NCBI GenBank assembly: GCA_015066665.1
Contig: SVNX01000021.1
Span: 1-39,608 of the forward strand
From: Ruminococcus sp.
GTDB lineage: Bacteria > Bacillota > Clostridia > Oscillospirales > Ruminococcaceae
Reading direction: 5' to 3'
Length of the DNA stretch: 39,608 nucleotides
In this document: piece after piece, positions 24,784-33,811 of the stretch
How positions within the stretch are numbered: the stretch's first letter is position 1
How the letters are laid out: each line of letters starts with the position of its first letter
Notes under the pieces: model-generated
The model's input: only the letters and a program-made list of their open reading frames with translations
The model's database searches: none
Told to the model about the DNA's origin: nothing
Program-made: the position numbers and the translations under genes

Positions 24784-25200
24784 TTAGTCAGCGAAACGCC
24801 AGGGCGTTTTATACTCAGGCGCCTGATACGAGTCCTCTTTCTGATTGCTTTCTGTGGATTTCTGCACACACTGCTTGTTCAATGTTTCACGGATGAGATA
24901 GAGATTGTTGCGGGTTTTTACTACATTATCGACGATTTCACCAAAAGCATACAGCATAATGGAGCTTGCCCATCCAAAAATGATTCCGACGAGCAGTCCG
25001 CAAAAACCAAGCAGGATGGCCAGCCATGCTTCTTCCAGAAGAATCCCCCAGATAATGCCGCCAACGAGACCGGCCGGTGTCATGACCAGCAGATTCCATC
25101 TGCTGATGGATTTGATCCGCTCTCCGGGATTCTGAAAGAATCGGTCAACCCATTCTTCGATGGTATCCCGCAGCTCACTGAACCATATGAAAATATCCAT
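24784..25200 (-). CDS. Small membrane protein, unknown function
   Basis: 138 residues with two adjacent membrane segments (about residues 39-57 and 62-84, rich in Gly, Ile, Leu and Trp) and a charged C-terminal tail of about 50 residues. No family is recognised. The ATG at 25200 has GGGGG about eight bases upstream; a GTG at 25209 is the alternative. It has its own promoter and is convergent with mpg and divergent from the SDR gene, so no functional partner is suggested. Confidence 0.65.
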   Translation of the reverse strand: MDIFIWFSELRDTIEEWVDRFFQNPGERIKSISRWNLLVMTPAGLVGGIIWGILLEEAWLAILLGFCGLLVGIIFGWASSIMLYAFGEIVDNVVKTRNNLYLIRETLNKQCVQKSTESNQKEDSYQAPEYKTPWRFAD

Positions 25201-25235
25201 ATCCCACACCCCCTTTCGCGGTGCTTTCTGTCTTC

Positions 25236-25260
25236 ATTATAACATGCAGCTATTGTAAAA
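25236..25260 (-). promoter_or_regulatory. Promoter of the small membrane protein gene
   Basis: On the minus strand TGT-TATAAT (-10 at 25236-25241), an extended -10. No good -35 is seen at the usual distance. Confidence 0.5.
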
Positions 25261-25316
25261 GATAGACTCATTTTTGATGCACTTTTGCATGCAGTTTTGA
25301 TTGCAGTTCCAAACAA

Positions 25317-25345
25317 TTGACATTTTGTCCGCCCCATGCTATAAT
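25317..25345 (+). promoter_or_regulatory. Promoter of the SDR-SmtB pair
   Basis: A full consensus promoter: TTGACA (25317-25322), 17-base spacer ending in TGC, and TATAAT (25340-25345). No clear 12-2-12 Smt-type operator is visible around it. Confidence 0.85.
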
Positions 25346-25385
25346 AAACATAACAAATTTTGCGAGTCAGAAGGAGGAAAATGCC

Positions 25386-26150
25386 ATGCTTTCTATCGAT
25401 CTCAGCGGAAAAATTGCCCTTGTCACCGGTGCATCCGGTCAGCTCGGCCGTGTGATGGCAAGAAATCTTGCCGAATGCGGTGCCGATGTGGTCTGCCACT
25501 ACTGCGGTAATCGTGACAACGCCGAACAGACTGCGGAAACAGTGCGTGCTGCCGGCCGCCGTGCCCTCGTTGTACAGTGCGATGTGACCGATTTTGAGGA
25601 CGTCGTGCGGATGCAGAAAACGGTCGCTGAGACCTTCGGCAAGGTGCAGCTGCTCGTTGCCAATGCCGTCATCCAGTATCCGTGGACATCTGTGCTGGAA
25701 CAGCCGCTCACAGATTTCCAGAGTCAGTTCGATTCCTGCGTGATGCAGACCGTCCACCTGGCCAAGGCCTTCCTGCCCGATATGATCGCTGCGGGGTATG
25801 GCAGAATCGTCTGCATCAATACCGAATGTGCTGCCATGGCGGAAGCCAATTGTGCCGCCTATACCGCAGGCAAACGCGGCCTTGACGGCGTTGTGCGCTG
25901 CCTTGCAAAGGAAGTCGGCTGCCATAATATCACGGTCAATCAGGTGGCGCCCGGATGGACCATCTCCGAACGTGACCGCATCAATCATACCGAAAGTGCA
26001 CCCGATTATGACCGCAGCGTCCCGCTCGGCCGACGCGGCACCGATCAGGAAATCGCCCAGATGACGGCCTTCCTGCTCTCGGATCTTGCCAGCTTCACAA
26101 CCGGTGCCTATATCCCCGTATCCGGCGGCCGTGTCATGCCCGCCATCTGA
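25386..26150 (+). CDS. Short-chain dehydrogenase/reductase (FabG-like)
   Basis: 254 residues with a Rossmann fold: TGASGQLG (residues 14-21), CDVTD (65-69) and the catalytic Y159-TAG-K163. Two positions depart from the usual family pattern: the catalytic Ser 13 residues before Tyr is Thr146, and the NNAG motif reads VANAV. Substrate is unknown. The ATG at 25386 lies eight bases after AGGAGG. It shares a transcript with the SmtB-type regulator 14 bases downstream, which hints at metal-responsive expression. Confidence 0.85.
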   Translation: MLSIDLSGKIALVTGASGQLGRVMARNLAECGADVVCHYCGNRDNAEQTAETVRAAGRRALVVQCDVTDFEDVVRMQKTVAETFGKVQLLVANAVIQYPWTSVLEQPLTDFQSQFDSCVMQTVHLAKAFLPDMIAAGYGRIVCINTECAAMAEANCAAYTAGKRGLDGVVRCLAKEVGCHNITVNQVAPGWTISERDRINHTESAPDYDRSVPLGRRGTDQEIAQMTAFLLSDLASFTTGAYIPVSGGRVMPAI

Positions 26151-26164
26151 CAAGGAGGTTACAA

Positions 26165-26518
26165 GTGGAACACGACCATATTTGCGGACAGTGCGTGCAC
26201 CATCAGGATCAGATCGACCGGATGATGGCTTCGCTGCCGGCAGAGGAAGTCCTCACGGATGTTGCAGAACTTCTCAAGCTCTTCGGCGATCCCACCCGCA
26301 TCCGCATCCTGCATGCTCTGCTCGGTCAGGAGCTTTGTGTCGGTGACATCGCCCAGCAGCTCGACATGACTGTCTCGTCCATTTCCCACCAGCTGCGTGT
26401 GCTCAAGCAGGGAAGACTTGTGAAATCCCGCCGTGAGGGGAAGACCATTTTCTACTCTCTTGCCGATGCCCATGTCAAAACCATTTTCTATCACGCACTC
26501 GAGCATGTGATGGAATAG
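26165..26518 (+). CDS. ArsR/SmtB-family metal-sensing repressor
   Basis: 117 residues with a winged helix (LCVGDIAQQLDMTVSSISHQLRVLKQGRLV). The alpha-5 zinc site D101-x-H103-x10-H114-x2-E117 is complete, as in SmtB and CzrA. The alpha-3 motif reads ELCVGD (56-61), with one of the two Cys of the arsenic/cadmium type. The N-terminus is rich in His and Cys (H3, H5, C7, C10, H12, H13). Most likely a Zn(II) sensor. It starts at a GTG after AAGGAGG. No transporter gene is adjacent, so its target beyond its own operon is unknown. Confidence 0.88.
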   Translation: MEHDHICGQCVHHQDQIDRMMASLPAEEVLTDVAELLKLFGDPTRIRILHALLGQELCVGDIAQQLDMTVSSISHQLRVLKQGRLVKSRREGKTIFYSLADAHVKTIFYHALEHVME

Positions 26519-26639
26519 TCCACCCAAATGCACGAAATGCCGTGCGACATGTGTATTTTCCCTATCCCGCAGTAGACAATCTATAAACCATTTGTGCAAT
26601 ATATGCGAAAATGGACGCAAAAATAGTGCAAAACATCAG

Positions 26640-26668
26640 TTGCTTTTCTGCCGGTGATATGGTATAAT
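26640..26668 (+). promoter_or_regulatory. Promoter of the solute-binding protein gene
   Basis: TTGCTT (26640-26645), 17-base spacer ending in TGG, and TATAAT (26663-26668). Confidence 0.75.
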
Positions 26669-26721
26669 ATCATTATGAAAAATGCCCGTGTGTATAATCG
26701 CACGGAGAACAGGAGAATTGT

Positions 26722-28134
26722 ATGAGAAAGATGAAAGCAGCTCTCGCTGCACTGCTGATTGCAAGCATGTCCATGGTTTCCTTCGGATGCGGCGGCGCAG
26801 GCGGGACTTCCAGTGTAAAAGATATTGATTCCATGACCCGTGAGGAGGTTGCCAGCATCGCTGCAGCCGACAAGAGACTCACCGGTGAACTCGAGAATAA
26901 GACCATCAAGTGGCTGTCCGACTGGGACATCAACCCCGGCGCAACCGGCAAGAGCACACCCATTGATCTTGCAATTTTCCAGGAGCGTTACGGCGGCGAG
27001 ATCAAGTGGATCCAGTGTACATATGCTGAGCGTTATGACAAGCTTGCCAATGCTATCAATAGTGACGAGGGCATTGACTTCTTCTATGCCGGCAACTTCG
27101 ACGCATTCCCGAAGGGTGCCATCCGCGGCATGTTCGCTCCCATTGATGACTATGTGGATTTCGATTCCGAGCTGTGGGCTGACGTGAAGGAAGCCAACGA
27201 CTCCGTAATGTGGAATGGCCAGCACTACATGGCTGTTGTACAGGTGACCGGCGATAACTGCGCTGTCATCTACAACCGTGACACCATCTCTGAACTGGGC
27301 TTTGACGATCCCGCAGAGCTGTTCGAAAAGGGCGAGTGGACATGGGATGTTTTCCAGGAAATGCTCGCTGCACATGTTGACGTACCCAACGGCAAGTATG
27401 GTATTGACGGCTGGTGGTTTGAATCCGGTCTGTCTGCAACAACCGGTGTACCCTATGTTGGCCTTGAGGATGGCAAGCTGGTGAATAACCTGAGCGATCC
27501 CGCCATTGAGCGTGTTCAGAACTTCATGTATGATCTGTACAACAACGACTCCATTGCCATCGGCGTAGGCGACTACGGCTGGAGCGATAAGCCCGCCAAC
27601 ATCGGCGAGGGCAACACCCTGTTCTATCCCTGCGGCCTGTGGGCACTCTACGGCGGTGACGTAGATACAACCGATGAGGACACAAGACCTGACTGGAAGA
27701 GAAACTTCGGTGAAAACTGCTTCTTCGTACCCATGCCTGCCGATCCCGATGCGGATGAGCATTACATGCCCACAAACATGGAATCCTACATGTTCGTGAC
27801 CGGCGGTCACAACCCCGAGGGCGTTGCCAAGTATCTCGACTGCAAGCGTATGACCATCGTGAACGAGGCTGCCAAGGCAATCGGTGACGAGCAGTTCGTT
27901 AAGGATTATCAGTGGACTGAGGAAATGATCGAGATGAAGCTCACAATGGATGAGATGGCACTCGACAATCCTGTCCTCGACTTCAAGGGCGGTATCAGCA
28001 CCGACCTTGCAGATATGCTCGACAGCAGCGAGTACGGCGTGCGTGCTGCTTCCAGAGGTACACCCTGGAATGAGTCCCTGGCAACCATCAAGGATGCTGT
28101 GGATACCATGGTGAACGAGGCAAACAACAGCTGA
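26722..28134 (+). CDS. ABC transporter solute-binding lipoprotein (sugar type, orphan)
   Basis: 470 residues. A signal peptide ends in a lipobox-like SFGC with Cys23 as the lipidation site. The mature protein has the pattern of family 1 carbohydrate-binding proteins (Trp-rich cleft, NRDTISELGFDDPAELF, GEWTWDVFQEML), which deliver oligosaccharides to CUT1-type importers. No permease or ATPase genes are adjacent, so it must share a transporter encoded elsewhere. The start follows AGGAG. It has its own promoter and a strong terminator, so it is monocistronic. Confidence 0.82.
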   Translation: MRKMKAALAALLIASMSMVSFGCGGAGGTSSVKDIDSMTREEVASIAAADKRLTGELENKTIKWLSDWDINPGATGKSTPIDLAIFQERYGGEIKWIQCTYAERYDKLANAINSDEGIDFFYAGNFDAFPKGAIRGMFAPIDDYVDFDSELWADVKEANDSVMWNGQHYMAVVQVTGDNCAVIYNRDTISELGFDDPAELFEKGEWTWDVFQEMLAAHVDVPNGKYGIDGWWFESGLSATTGVPYVGLEDGKLVNNLSDPAIERVQNFMYDLYNNDSIAIGVGDYGWSDKPANIGEGNTLFYPCGLWALYGGDVDTTDEDTRPDWKRNFGENCFFVPMPADPDADEHYMPTNMESYMFVTGGHNPEGVAKYLDCKRMTIVNEAAKAIGDEQFVKDYQWTEEMIEMKLTMDEMALDNPVLDFKGGISTDLADMLDSSEYGVRAASRGTPWNESLATIKDAVDTMVNEANNS

Positions 28135-28146
28135 GTATGAAAATAG

Positions 28147-28191
28147 CAGCAGCTCCGAGGTTCCGCCTGGAGCTGCTGTTCTGTGGTTTTT
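28147..28191 (+). terminator. Terminator after the solute-binding protein gene
   Basis: CAGCAGCTCC (28147-28156) pairs with GGAGCTGCTG (28169-28178), with an inner AGG/CCT extension, followed by a T-rich tail. Confidence 0.85.
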
Positions 28192-28267
28192 GTGCAAGAA
28201 GACGGCAGAATCTTTGTTGAAACTTTATGCTTTTGTGCCCTTTTCTAAGATTATTCATAAAATCCAC

Positions 28268-28296
28268 ATGATTTCTGCGATATTGTATGCTATAAT
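28268..28296 (+). promoter_or_regulatory. Promoter of the epimerase gene
   Basis: TGC-TATAAT with the -10 at 28291-28296; the -35 (ATGATT, 28268-28273) is weak. Confidence 0.6.
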
Positions 28297-28339
28297 ATAA
28301 GTACAGAAGATCAAATTTATAAACGGGAGGCTTGCTCAT

Positions 28340-29293
28340 ATGGCTAAGGTACTGGTTACAGGCGGCTGCGGTCTGATTGGTGACCATGTATGCTCCGGCT
28401 TTTTGAAGAAGGGCTACGAGGTTGTTGCAGCTGACCGACAGTCGAGCGACTACAATATTCATAAAGATAATTTCACATTTGTTGAAGCCAAACCGTCGGA
28501 CAAAGGAAAGTATGCAGACATTTTTGAGAAACATAAGATCGACACAGTGATTCATCTTGCTTGCACAGCGGATAATGATCTGGGTCATATGATTACAGAT
28601 GACGACATCAAGGAGAATGCTGTTTGCAATAGTTTTATCTATCGTTTCGCCATTGCCAATGATGTGAAGCAGTTCATTCTGATCAGTACGACACAGGTAT
28701 ATCAGCTGCCCAAGACAAGAGAACCGCTCCGTGAGGATGACTACACCAAGCCCCTCACCAATTACGCAAAACTCAAGTCCGATTCCGAAGGCACCATGGC
28801 CTCCGATATCGGCCGTGCAAAGGGTATTATGTGCGCCATCGTGCGTGTGGCACCTGTTTACACCAAGAAGTTTGCCGGCAATCTGGAAGCAAAGATCACT
28901 GATCCCAAGGATAATACAAAGTTTGTATACCGCACAGGTGAGTATGGTTTCCACTTCTGCTGCGTACATAATCTGGTGGACTTCCTGCTGGGCTTCTGCC
29001 GTGCAGCCGAGGACAACAGTTACAATGGTATCTACAACATGGCGGACAAAAACCCCACTATGGCATCCGAAATCATTGAGTACATGAAGGAAAACCACAG
29101 AATTGGTGTTGTACTTCAGAGAAATCCCCCCAACACCAGTCTCAATTCCATCAAGAATCTGATTGGCAACAAGGATATGAAGGTCAACTACCGCTTCCTT
29201 GATTTCACCAGAATCCTGAACAACAACATGTTTGATGTCAGCAAGGCATCCAAGTTCTGTTCCTTCCGGTGGACTGTTAAGAATACCAAGTAA
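28340..29293 (+). CDS. NAD-dependent epimerase/dehydratase family protein
   Basis: 317 residues, an extended SDR: the dinucleotide motif TGGCGLIG (residues 7-14), a Ser/Thr-rich ISTTQVYQ and the catalytic NYAKLK (YxxxK). Family members modify nucleotide sugars. The usual HLAA after the nucleotide site reads HLACTA. The substrate is unknown and no sugar-nucleotide genes are nearby. GGGAGG lies about ten bases before the ATG, and a terminator follows. Confidence 0.83.
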   Translation: MAKVLVTGGCGLIGDHVCSGFLKKGYEVVAADRQSSDYNIHKDNFTFVEAKPSDKGKYADIFEKHKIDTVIHLACTADNDLGHMITDDDIKENAVCNSFIYRFAIANDVKQFILISTTQVYQLPKTREPLREDDYTKPLTNYAKLKSDSEGTMASDIGRAKGIMCAIVRVAPVYTKKFAGNLEAKITDPKDNTKFVYRTGEYGFHFCCVHNLVDFLLGFCRAAEDNSYNGIYNMADKNPTMASEIIEYMKENHRIGVVLQRNPPNTSLNSIKNLIGNKDMKVNYRFLDFTRILNNNMFDVSKASKFCSFRWTVKNTK

Positions 29294-29360
29294 TGAAAAA
29301 CGCCCCTGTTTGATGGCTGATACTCTTAACGGAGAATCACCAACCAACCGAATAGGACAC

Positions 29361-29408
29361 GAACCCTGTGTAGAATTCAAATATCTACACAGGGTTTCTC
29401 TCTTTTGG
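29361..29408 (+). terminator. Terminator after the epimerase gene
   Basis: A perfect 13-bp stem (29362-29374 with 29384-29396), nine-base loop and a TCTCTCTTTT tail, about 70 bases after the stop. Confidence 0.85.
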
Positions 29409-29522
29409 TGCGAAAATAATGCGATGCAATAGTCAATGGGTGCCTTTAAGGCAACATCACAAACGACTCAGCAGTATTCTATGATTACTTGCAGATGATA
29501 ATAAGGAATCTTTCAAAATCTC

Positions 29523-29551
29523 TTGAAACGTGATATGATCCATGGTATACT
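29523..29551 (+). promoter_or_regulatory. Promoter of the exported-protein pair
   Basis: TTGAAA (29523-29528), 17-base spacer ending in TGG, and TATACT (29546-29551). Confidence 0.7.
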
Positions 29552-29611
29552 AAAATAAAGTGTTTTATCAGAATATGTCAATACCATGCAATAAAAGGGA
29601 GGGTGTGAATC

Positions 29612-30220
29612 GTGAAAAAGAAAACGATTATCATAATCGGAGCAGTGATTGCTGTTGTAATCGCTGGAAGTGTAGGAGCTGTGATCTGGGGAAGAAGTAA
29701 TCGCCTAGAAGAAACAAACTCTGATTCCGACACAAGTCAAGTGCAGGAATCATCGGAACAGGAAACACTTTCTGCTGAACAGATGGGTGCCTTTCAGATA
29801 GCGATTGAAAAGACGATTGAACCGGAAGATGCTGAAGAAACTGAAGTCCCGTTGTTTTTGGAAAGCTTGCGGAATGCATATTCCTTTGAGGTGATTTCGA
29901 TCAATCCTTTGGAAGCAAAGGATACCTATCAGGGAACAGTACGCCTTACATACGCAGATGCTGCTGATGCGATCAAGACGTACATGAATGAGAATAGCAA
30001 TGTGCCATTTGATGAAGAGAAGCTGAACAGGGATATTGCAGAATTGGTATCCAATGCAGAACTTGTCACAGAAGAGTGTGAAATGTATTTTGTAAAGAAT
30101 GGCGAGGAGCTGCAGCCGGTCTTCACTGAGGAAATCATCGACAAAATGTATGGCGGAATCTATAGTGGTTATTATGAAAAGCTGGATGAGTTTGCTGAGT
30201 CGATGAAGGAGGGAGAATAG
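29612..30220 (+). CDS. Membrane-anchored exported protein, unknown function
   Basis: 202 residues: a lysine-rich start, one membrane segment (about 5-27), an acidic Ser/Thr/Glu linker (about 32-60) and an extracellular alpha/beta domain (about 60-195) with no Cys. No family is recognised. It starts at a GTG nine bases after AGGGAGG. The next gene begins one base after its stop and has its ribosome site inside it, so the two are co-translated and may act together outside the cell. Confidence 0.65.
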   Translation: MKKKTIIIIGAVIAVVIAGSVGAVIWGRSNRLEETNSDSDTSQVQESSEQETLSAEQMGAFQIAIEKTIEPEDAEETEVPLFLESLRNAYSFEVISINPLEAKDTYQGTVRLTYADAADAIKTYMNENSNVPFDEEKLNRDIAELVSNAELVTEECEMYFVKNGEELQPVFTEEIIDKMYGGIYSGYYEKLDEFAESMKEGE

Positions 30221-30221
30221 T

Positions 30222-33200
30222 ATGAAATCGCTGATTTGTAAAGTAATGGCATTTTTCCTTGCAATTACATTGATGATCGTTGGCGCAGACTGGAAAATTC
30301 TTTGTTGCGCCGAAGACGAGTTTACTGAAGTAAAGATCAATGCTGTTGTAAACAGTATTCCTCAAAAGCTTGATGCTCTTCAGGATCAGCAGGGGACACT
30401 GTATCTTTCGACGGATGTTCTCTCTGAAATCACAGTGTATCAGTACAATAATGAGTCCATGAAGTTTGTGCATGATGCATCGGACGGATCTATGGACTAT
30501 CGTGAAGTCTGGACATTTGCAGAAGAAGGAATCCAGATTGTCAACTTTTCTCGTGGTATGATCAATATTCAGAAAGAGATTGCAATACCTGCTTGTCCGG
30601 AGTATAACGGGAAAAGATATTTCCCTCTGGCAGAACTGCTTCCTGTATTGAATGCAAATGCGTTGGTTGAGGATGGATGTCTGTATGTGGAGGATGTGAA
30701 GCATTCTATGACAAATATTATGGCATCCTTTGATATTGATGACTATTTGTTTGATATGTACGATGATGATGATTTTTTGGGACTGTCAAGTGCTGAAATA
30801 TTATCCGGATGGTCCTATCTTTTTAAAACACTGCTTGGGCTTGAGTGGAAACGGCTTACGTTTACATACGATTTCAACTATGGTGTCTGTGATGATTATG
30901 AGGAAATTTTCACAGAGTACCTACGGGAAGACGCAGTGTATATGGAGGCGTTGAGCCTTGATGAGAGCAGACACCATTCCATTATTAACTATGTTTCGAA
31001 TGAAGAATACGAAGATAACAGCAATTTTTCAGAGTGCATCGGTACGTTGTCTGATTTGCTTGAAATGAAATACGAGGGAGAAATCCCAAATTATGGAAAG
31101 ATCGCCTCGTTTGCAAGCATGGAGATCACGCAGGGACTGGAATACTATACATTCTTGTCAACTTACCTGAATCATGTTGACGATCACTATGAAATGCTTC
31201 GTTCTGTTTACGGTTTTGACAACCATATCGTTGATGGGATTGAAAGTTTTGTTGATGGCAATGAGGAACGGGCAGCTGCACTGAATGTCTACAGCAAGTA
31301 TGGAGAAAATGAAACCGATCGTTTTGCATCCGCTCTGATTGATCAATACGATCATGCTGCACAGAATGTAATTACTGGAAAAACATTCCCATTAACCGCT
31401 CTTACCGCTTCGGTGTCCAGCCTGCTGTTTGATTATATGGAATTTGCACCCAAGCAGGTGGCGGATAATTGCCAGTATTTAGGGCATTACAACAAGATCA
31501 TGGTTTCGGCTTGTCAAAAATTCAATACAATGTCAAGTGGACATTCAGGGATGGATTACCAGACAATCGAGGATACACGTCTTTCTGCAATACTTGCCCT
31601 TAATGCAAGCAGATCCATATACCAGGCACTTCTGGGTTCTGAACAAGCATACGGAAATTCCGGCGGTGTTTATCAGCGAAAGATAGATGTCATTGATGAG
31701 ATGCTGAAGAAATTGTACCTTGCAAAGAATGCTTGTCTTACTGATTCGGAGGGGTATATTGATGGGAGGGTACAGGAGTTAAATTACGATCTTCCAAATG
31801 TCGAAACGTATGATAAAAACTATGAGGAAAACATCCAGGTATTTGACAAGGCAATTTTTGGAGCAGTTACCAATGCTCTTGCTTTAGCTGGTCCTCCTGT
31901 TGTTACTGATGCTGATGGCGATGGAAAGTTAGAATTAACGCTATCAACGATTATATCCGATAGCGAATGGAGAACATCGGTTATTATGGTTGAAAATGTT
32001 GTGTCTCCAGGTATGTATGGCTATACCTCCACGGGTGCTGCCCAATATATAGGATATGATGTTGATGATGAAAAAGGAATTGTACTGTTTAATAATAATT
32101 ATGGATCTGTTGGACACACTTGGATTTCGTATAGTTGCTGGACAGGCAGCTCTTGGGAAACCGTATCAGAATATTTGCGTGAATTTGTTGGGACAGAGGT
32201 GGAACCAACTGTTACAAAATGCTACTGGAATCACGAAACTGTAACTGAAAATGAATTCCATGCTCTATCTGACAAACTTAACCATGAACGGGATGATCTA
32301 CCTCAACTCCTTAATGCATATATTGATGGAGATTTAGCTAATGCATCGGAACAGTTCTACGCATATTTGAAAACATGCTCTGATGTACAAAGTCCTATAG
32401 CAGTTGACATTGATAAAAATGGGACAGCAGAACAAGTAATTGTTGTCAATAATTTGACTGCTATGTGGCGAGAAAACACTGTGTTTTTCAATGAATCCGG
32501 AACAGAAGATTTTACTGGGTTTGACAATGTGAAATCTACAGTTTTCGTACTTGATGAACACAATGGTCGAGTGAGAATCAGATCAGAAAACTTTGACCGT
32601 GAAATTTCATTATCTGTTGTGGATGGATCAATTGTAGTGAATAATGATACAAACCTTTCTTTGGAATACTCGGCGGAGGAAGACACGCTTGAAACGAATT
32701 TATTAAAAATTGTTTCTCAAAACCAAATAGGAGCGTTTAATGAAGTGCCGATTGCTGAACTTGAACAAATCGCCGAAGAATTATATTTAGCAAATGGACA
32801 TGCTGTTGTGAGCTGCTATACTTATTGTGATTGGGAAACTGATTATGATGATCAAATTCCATCAGAATACGAATGGGCCATCTATTGTAGAATTAAGGGA
32901 TGTAATTCTATGGAAGACGTTCTTGAAATAATTCATCAGACGTTCAGCTCACGATATGATGACTATAACAGAGGAGAAACAAGCGGTGACCCACGAGAAG
33001 AAGGTGCTTGTGCTGTAACAGAATGTTTGAGTGAAGAAAGAGGATTGTTTAAAGAGATGAATGGAAAGGTATATGTTTTGTGCGGAGATTCTCCCTATTA
33101 CGTTTCAAATGCGTCAGCAACTTATCAGCGGACTGAGGGTGATGAGGTTTGGTTTACAATGTCTACCGATCGTCCAAACAGAACATTTACCGCAGATTTT

Positions 33201-33260
33201 TCGATGGTATATGAGGATGGTGTCTGGAAGATGGGTGCTGCAACATATGCACGATATTAA
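30222..33260 (+). CDS. Large secreted protein with IseA-like C-terminal region
   Basis: 1012 residues with a signal peptide (about 1-28). Residues about 35-155 resemble the copper-amine-oxidase N-terminal-type domain of secreted clostridial proteins (TEVKINAVVNSIP...GKRYFPLAELLPVL). A helical central part follows (170-530). Two calcium-type motifs are seen: DADGDGKLEL at about 563 and DIDKNGTAE at about 727, as in VCBS/FG-GAP-like repeats. The last 130 residues (NSMEDVLEIIHQTFSSRY...MNGKVYVLCG) recall the IseA/YoeB DL-endopeptidase inhibitor fold; this match is weak. From about 31800 the gene is visibly more AT-rich than before. Confidence 0.6.
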   Translation: MKSLICKVMAFFLAITLMIVGADWKILCCAEDEFTEVKINAVVNSIPQKLDALQDQQGTLYLSTDVLSEITVYQYNNESMKFVHDASDGSMDYREVWTFAEEGIQIVNFSRGMINIQKEIAIPACPEYNGKRYFPLAELLPVLNANALVEDGCLYVEDVKHSMTNIMASFDIDDYLFDMYDDDDFLGLSSAEILSGWSYLFKTLLGLEWKRLTFTYDFNYGVCDDYEEIFTEYLREDAVYMEALSLDESRHHSIINYVSNEEYEDNSNFSECIGTLSDLLEMKYEGEIPNYGKIASFASMEITQGLEYYTFLSTYLNHVDDHYEMLRSVYGFDNHIVDGIESFVDGNEERAAALNVYSKYGENETDRFASALIDQYDHAAQNVITGKTFPLTALTASVSSLLFDYMEFAPKQVADNCQYLGHYNKIMVSACQKFNTMSSGHSGMDYQTIEDTRLSAILALNASRSIYQALLGSEQAYGNSGGVYQRKIDVIDEMLKKLYLAKNACLTDSEGYIDGRVQELNYDLPNVETYDKNYEENIQVFDKAIFGAVTNALALAGPPVVTDADGDGKLELTLSTIISDSEWRTSVIMVENVVSPGMYGYTSTGAAQYIGYDVDDEKGIVLFNNNYGSVGHTWISYSCWTGSSWETVSEYLREFVGTEVEPTVTKCYWNHETVTENEFHALSDKLNHERDDLPQLLNAYIDGDLANASEQFYAYLKTCSDVQSPIAVDIDKNGTAEQVIVVNNLTAMWRENTVFFNESGTEDFTGFDNVKSTVFVLDEHNGRVRIRSENFDREISLSVVDGSIVVNNDTNLSLEYSAEEDTLETNLLKIVSQNQIGAFNEVPIAELEQIAEELYLANGHAVVSCYTYCDWETDYDDQIPSEYEWAIYCRIKGCNSMEDVLEIIHQTFSSRYDDYNRGETSGDPREEGACAVTECLSEERGLFKEMNGKVYVLCGDSPYYVSNASATYQRTEGDEVWFTMSTDRPNRTFTADFSMVYEDGVWKMGAATYARY

Positions 33261-33275
33261 GGGGGAGTGTATGGT

Positions 33276-33410
33276 ATGAACATACCCATACCCCAACCCA
33301 CCCTCAAACGCAAGCATCCGCTCTTCCTCGAACAAGCCATCATCACGCTGGAACTTGCCGAAGCTGCCAATGATTCAAACAGGCATATTTTTGTATGTGT
33401 ACAAAGATGA
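33276..33410 (+). CDS. Small open reading frame, 44 residues
   Basis: An ATG eight bases after GGGGGAG opens a 44-residue frame beginning MNIPIPQPTLKRKHP and containing a short amphipathic helix (LFLEQAIITLELAEAA). It lies between the large secreted protein gene and its terminator. No family is recognised. The good ribosome site is the only strong argument; it could be chance or a truncated remnant. Confidence 0.4.
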   Translation: MNIPIPQPTLKRKHPLFLEQAIITLELAEAANDSNRHIFVCVQR

Positions 33411-33432
33411 GAATTATCATATATTCCTTATG

Positions 33433-33470
33433 GGTGCGTAACGATTGGATTCGTTACGCACCTGGTTTTT
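33433..33470 (+). terminator. Terminator closing the exported-protein operon
   Basis: A perfect 12-bp stem (33433-33444 with 33451-33462), six-base loop and TGGTTTTT tail. Confidence 0.88.
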
Positions 33471-33617
33471 AATATTAGAATTATTGTATTTACCCTACAG
33501 AGAGCCTTCTCAAAATCCTCCTCCACAGAGATAATCTCTTCTCGCTGTGTTATTATGTGGTATATTTGACTCCTGATTGACTGTGCATCTTTTGCTTCAT
33601 ATTATTAAAAAACGCTC

Positions 33618-33646
33618 TTGACAAATCCGAACATATGTACTGTAAT
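33618..33646 (+). promoter_or_regulatory. Promoter of the mobile-element sigma-like gene
   Basis: TTGACA (33618-33623), 17-base spacer, TGTAAT (33641-33646). The leader 33655-33811 carries short stems: CCGAC/GTCGG (33736-33749), CACAGC-TTCG-GCTGTG (33763-33778) and CTTTCC/GGAAAG (33793-33809). Unlike the other promoters it lacks a TGn extension. Upstream, 33471-33617 shows nothing. Confidence 0.65.
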
Positions 33647-33811
33647 TAAAATACAATAAAATCAGCTGACCGGTGAGGGACATGTTTTTGGCATGAACCT
33701 CAGGTGATCACGGTATCCGCTTAGGCAACCATACGCCGACTAAGGTCGGATTCGTGAGCGTTCACAGCTTCGGCTGTGTCGGGAATATGTACCTTTCCAC
33801 AGCGGAAAGAG

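Noticed and set aside
26581-28197. Long open frame on the minus strand opposite the solute-binding protein gene
   Set aside because: It mirrors a clear lipoprotein gene that has promoter, ribosome site and terminator; the mirror frame has no ribosome site and no recognisable motif. The same holds for long minus frames opposite murF/9519, murG, the epimerase gene and the coiled-coil gene, and for the plus frame opposite GH5 (36669-37865).
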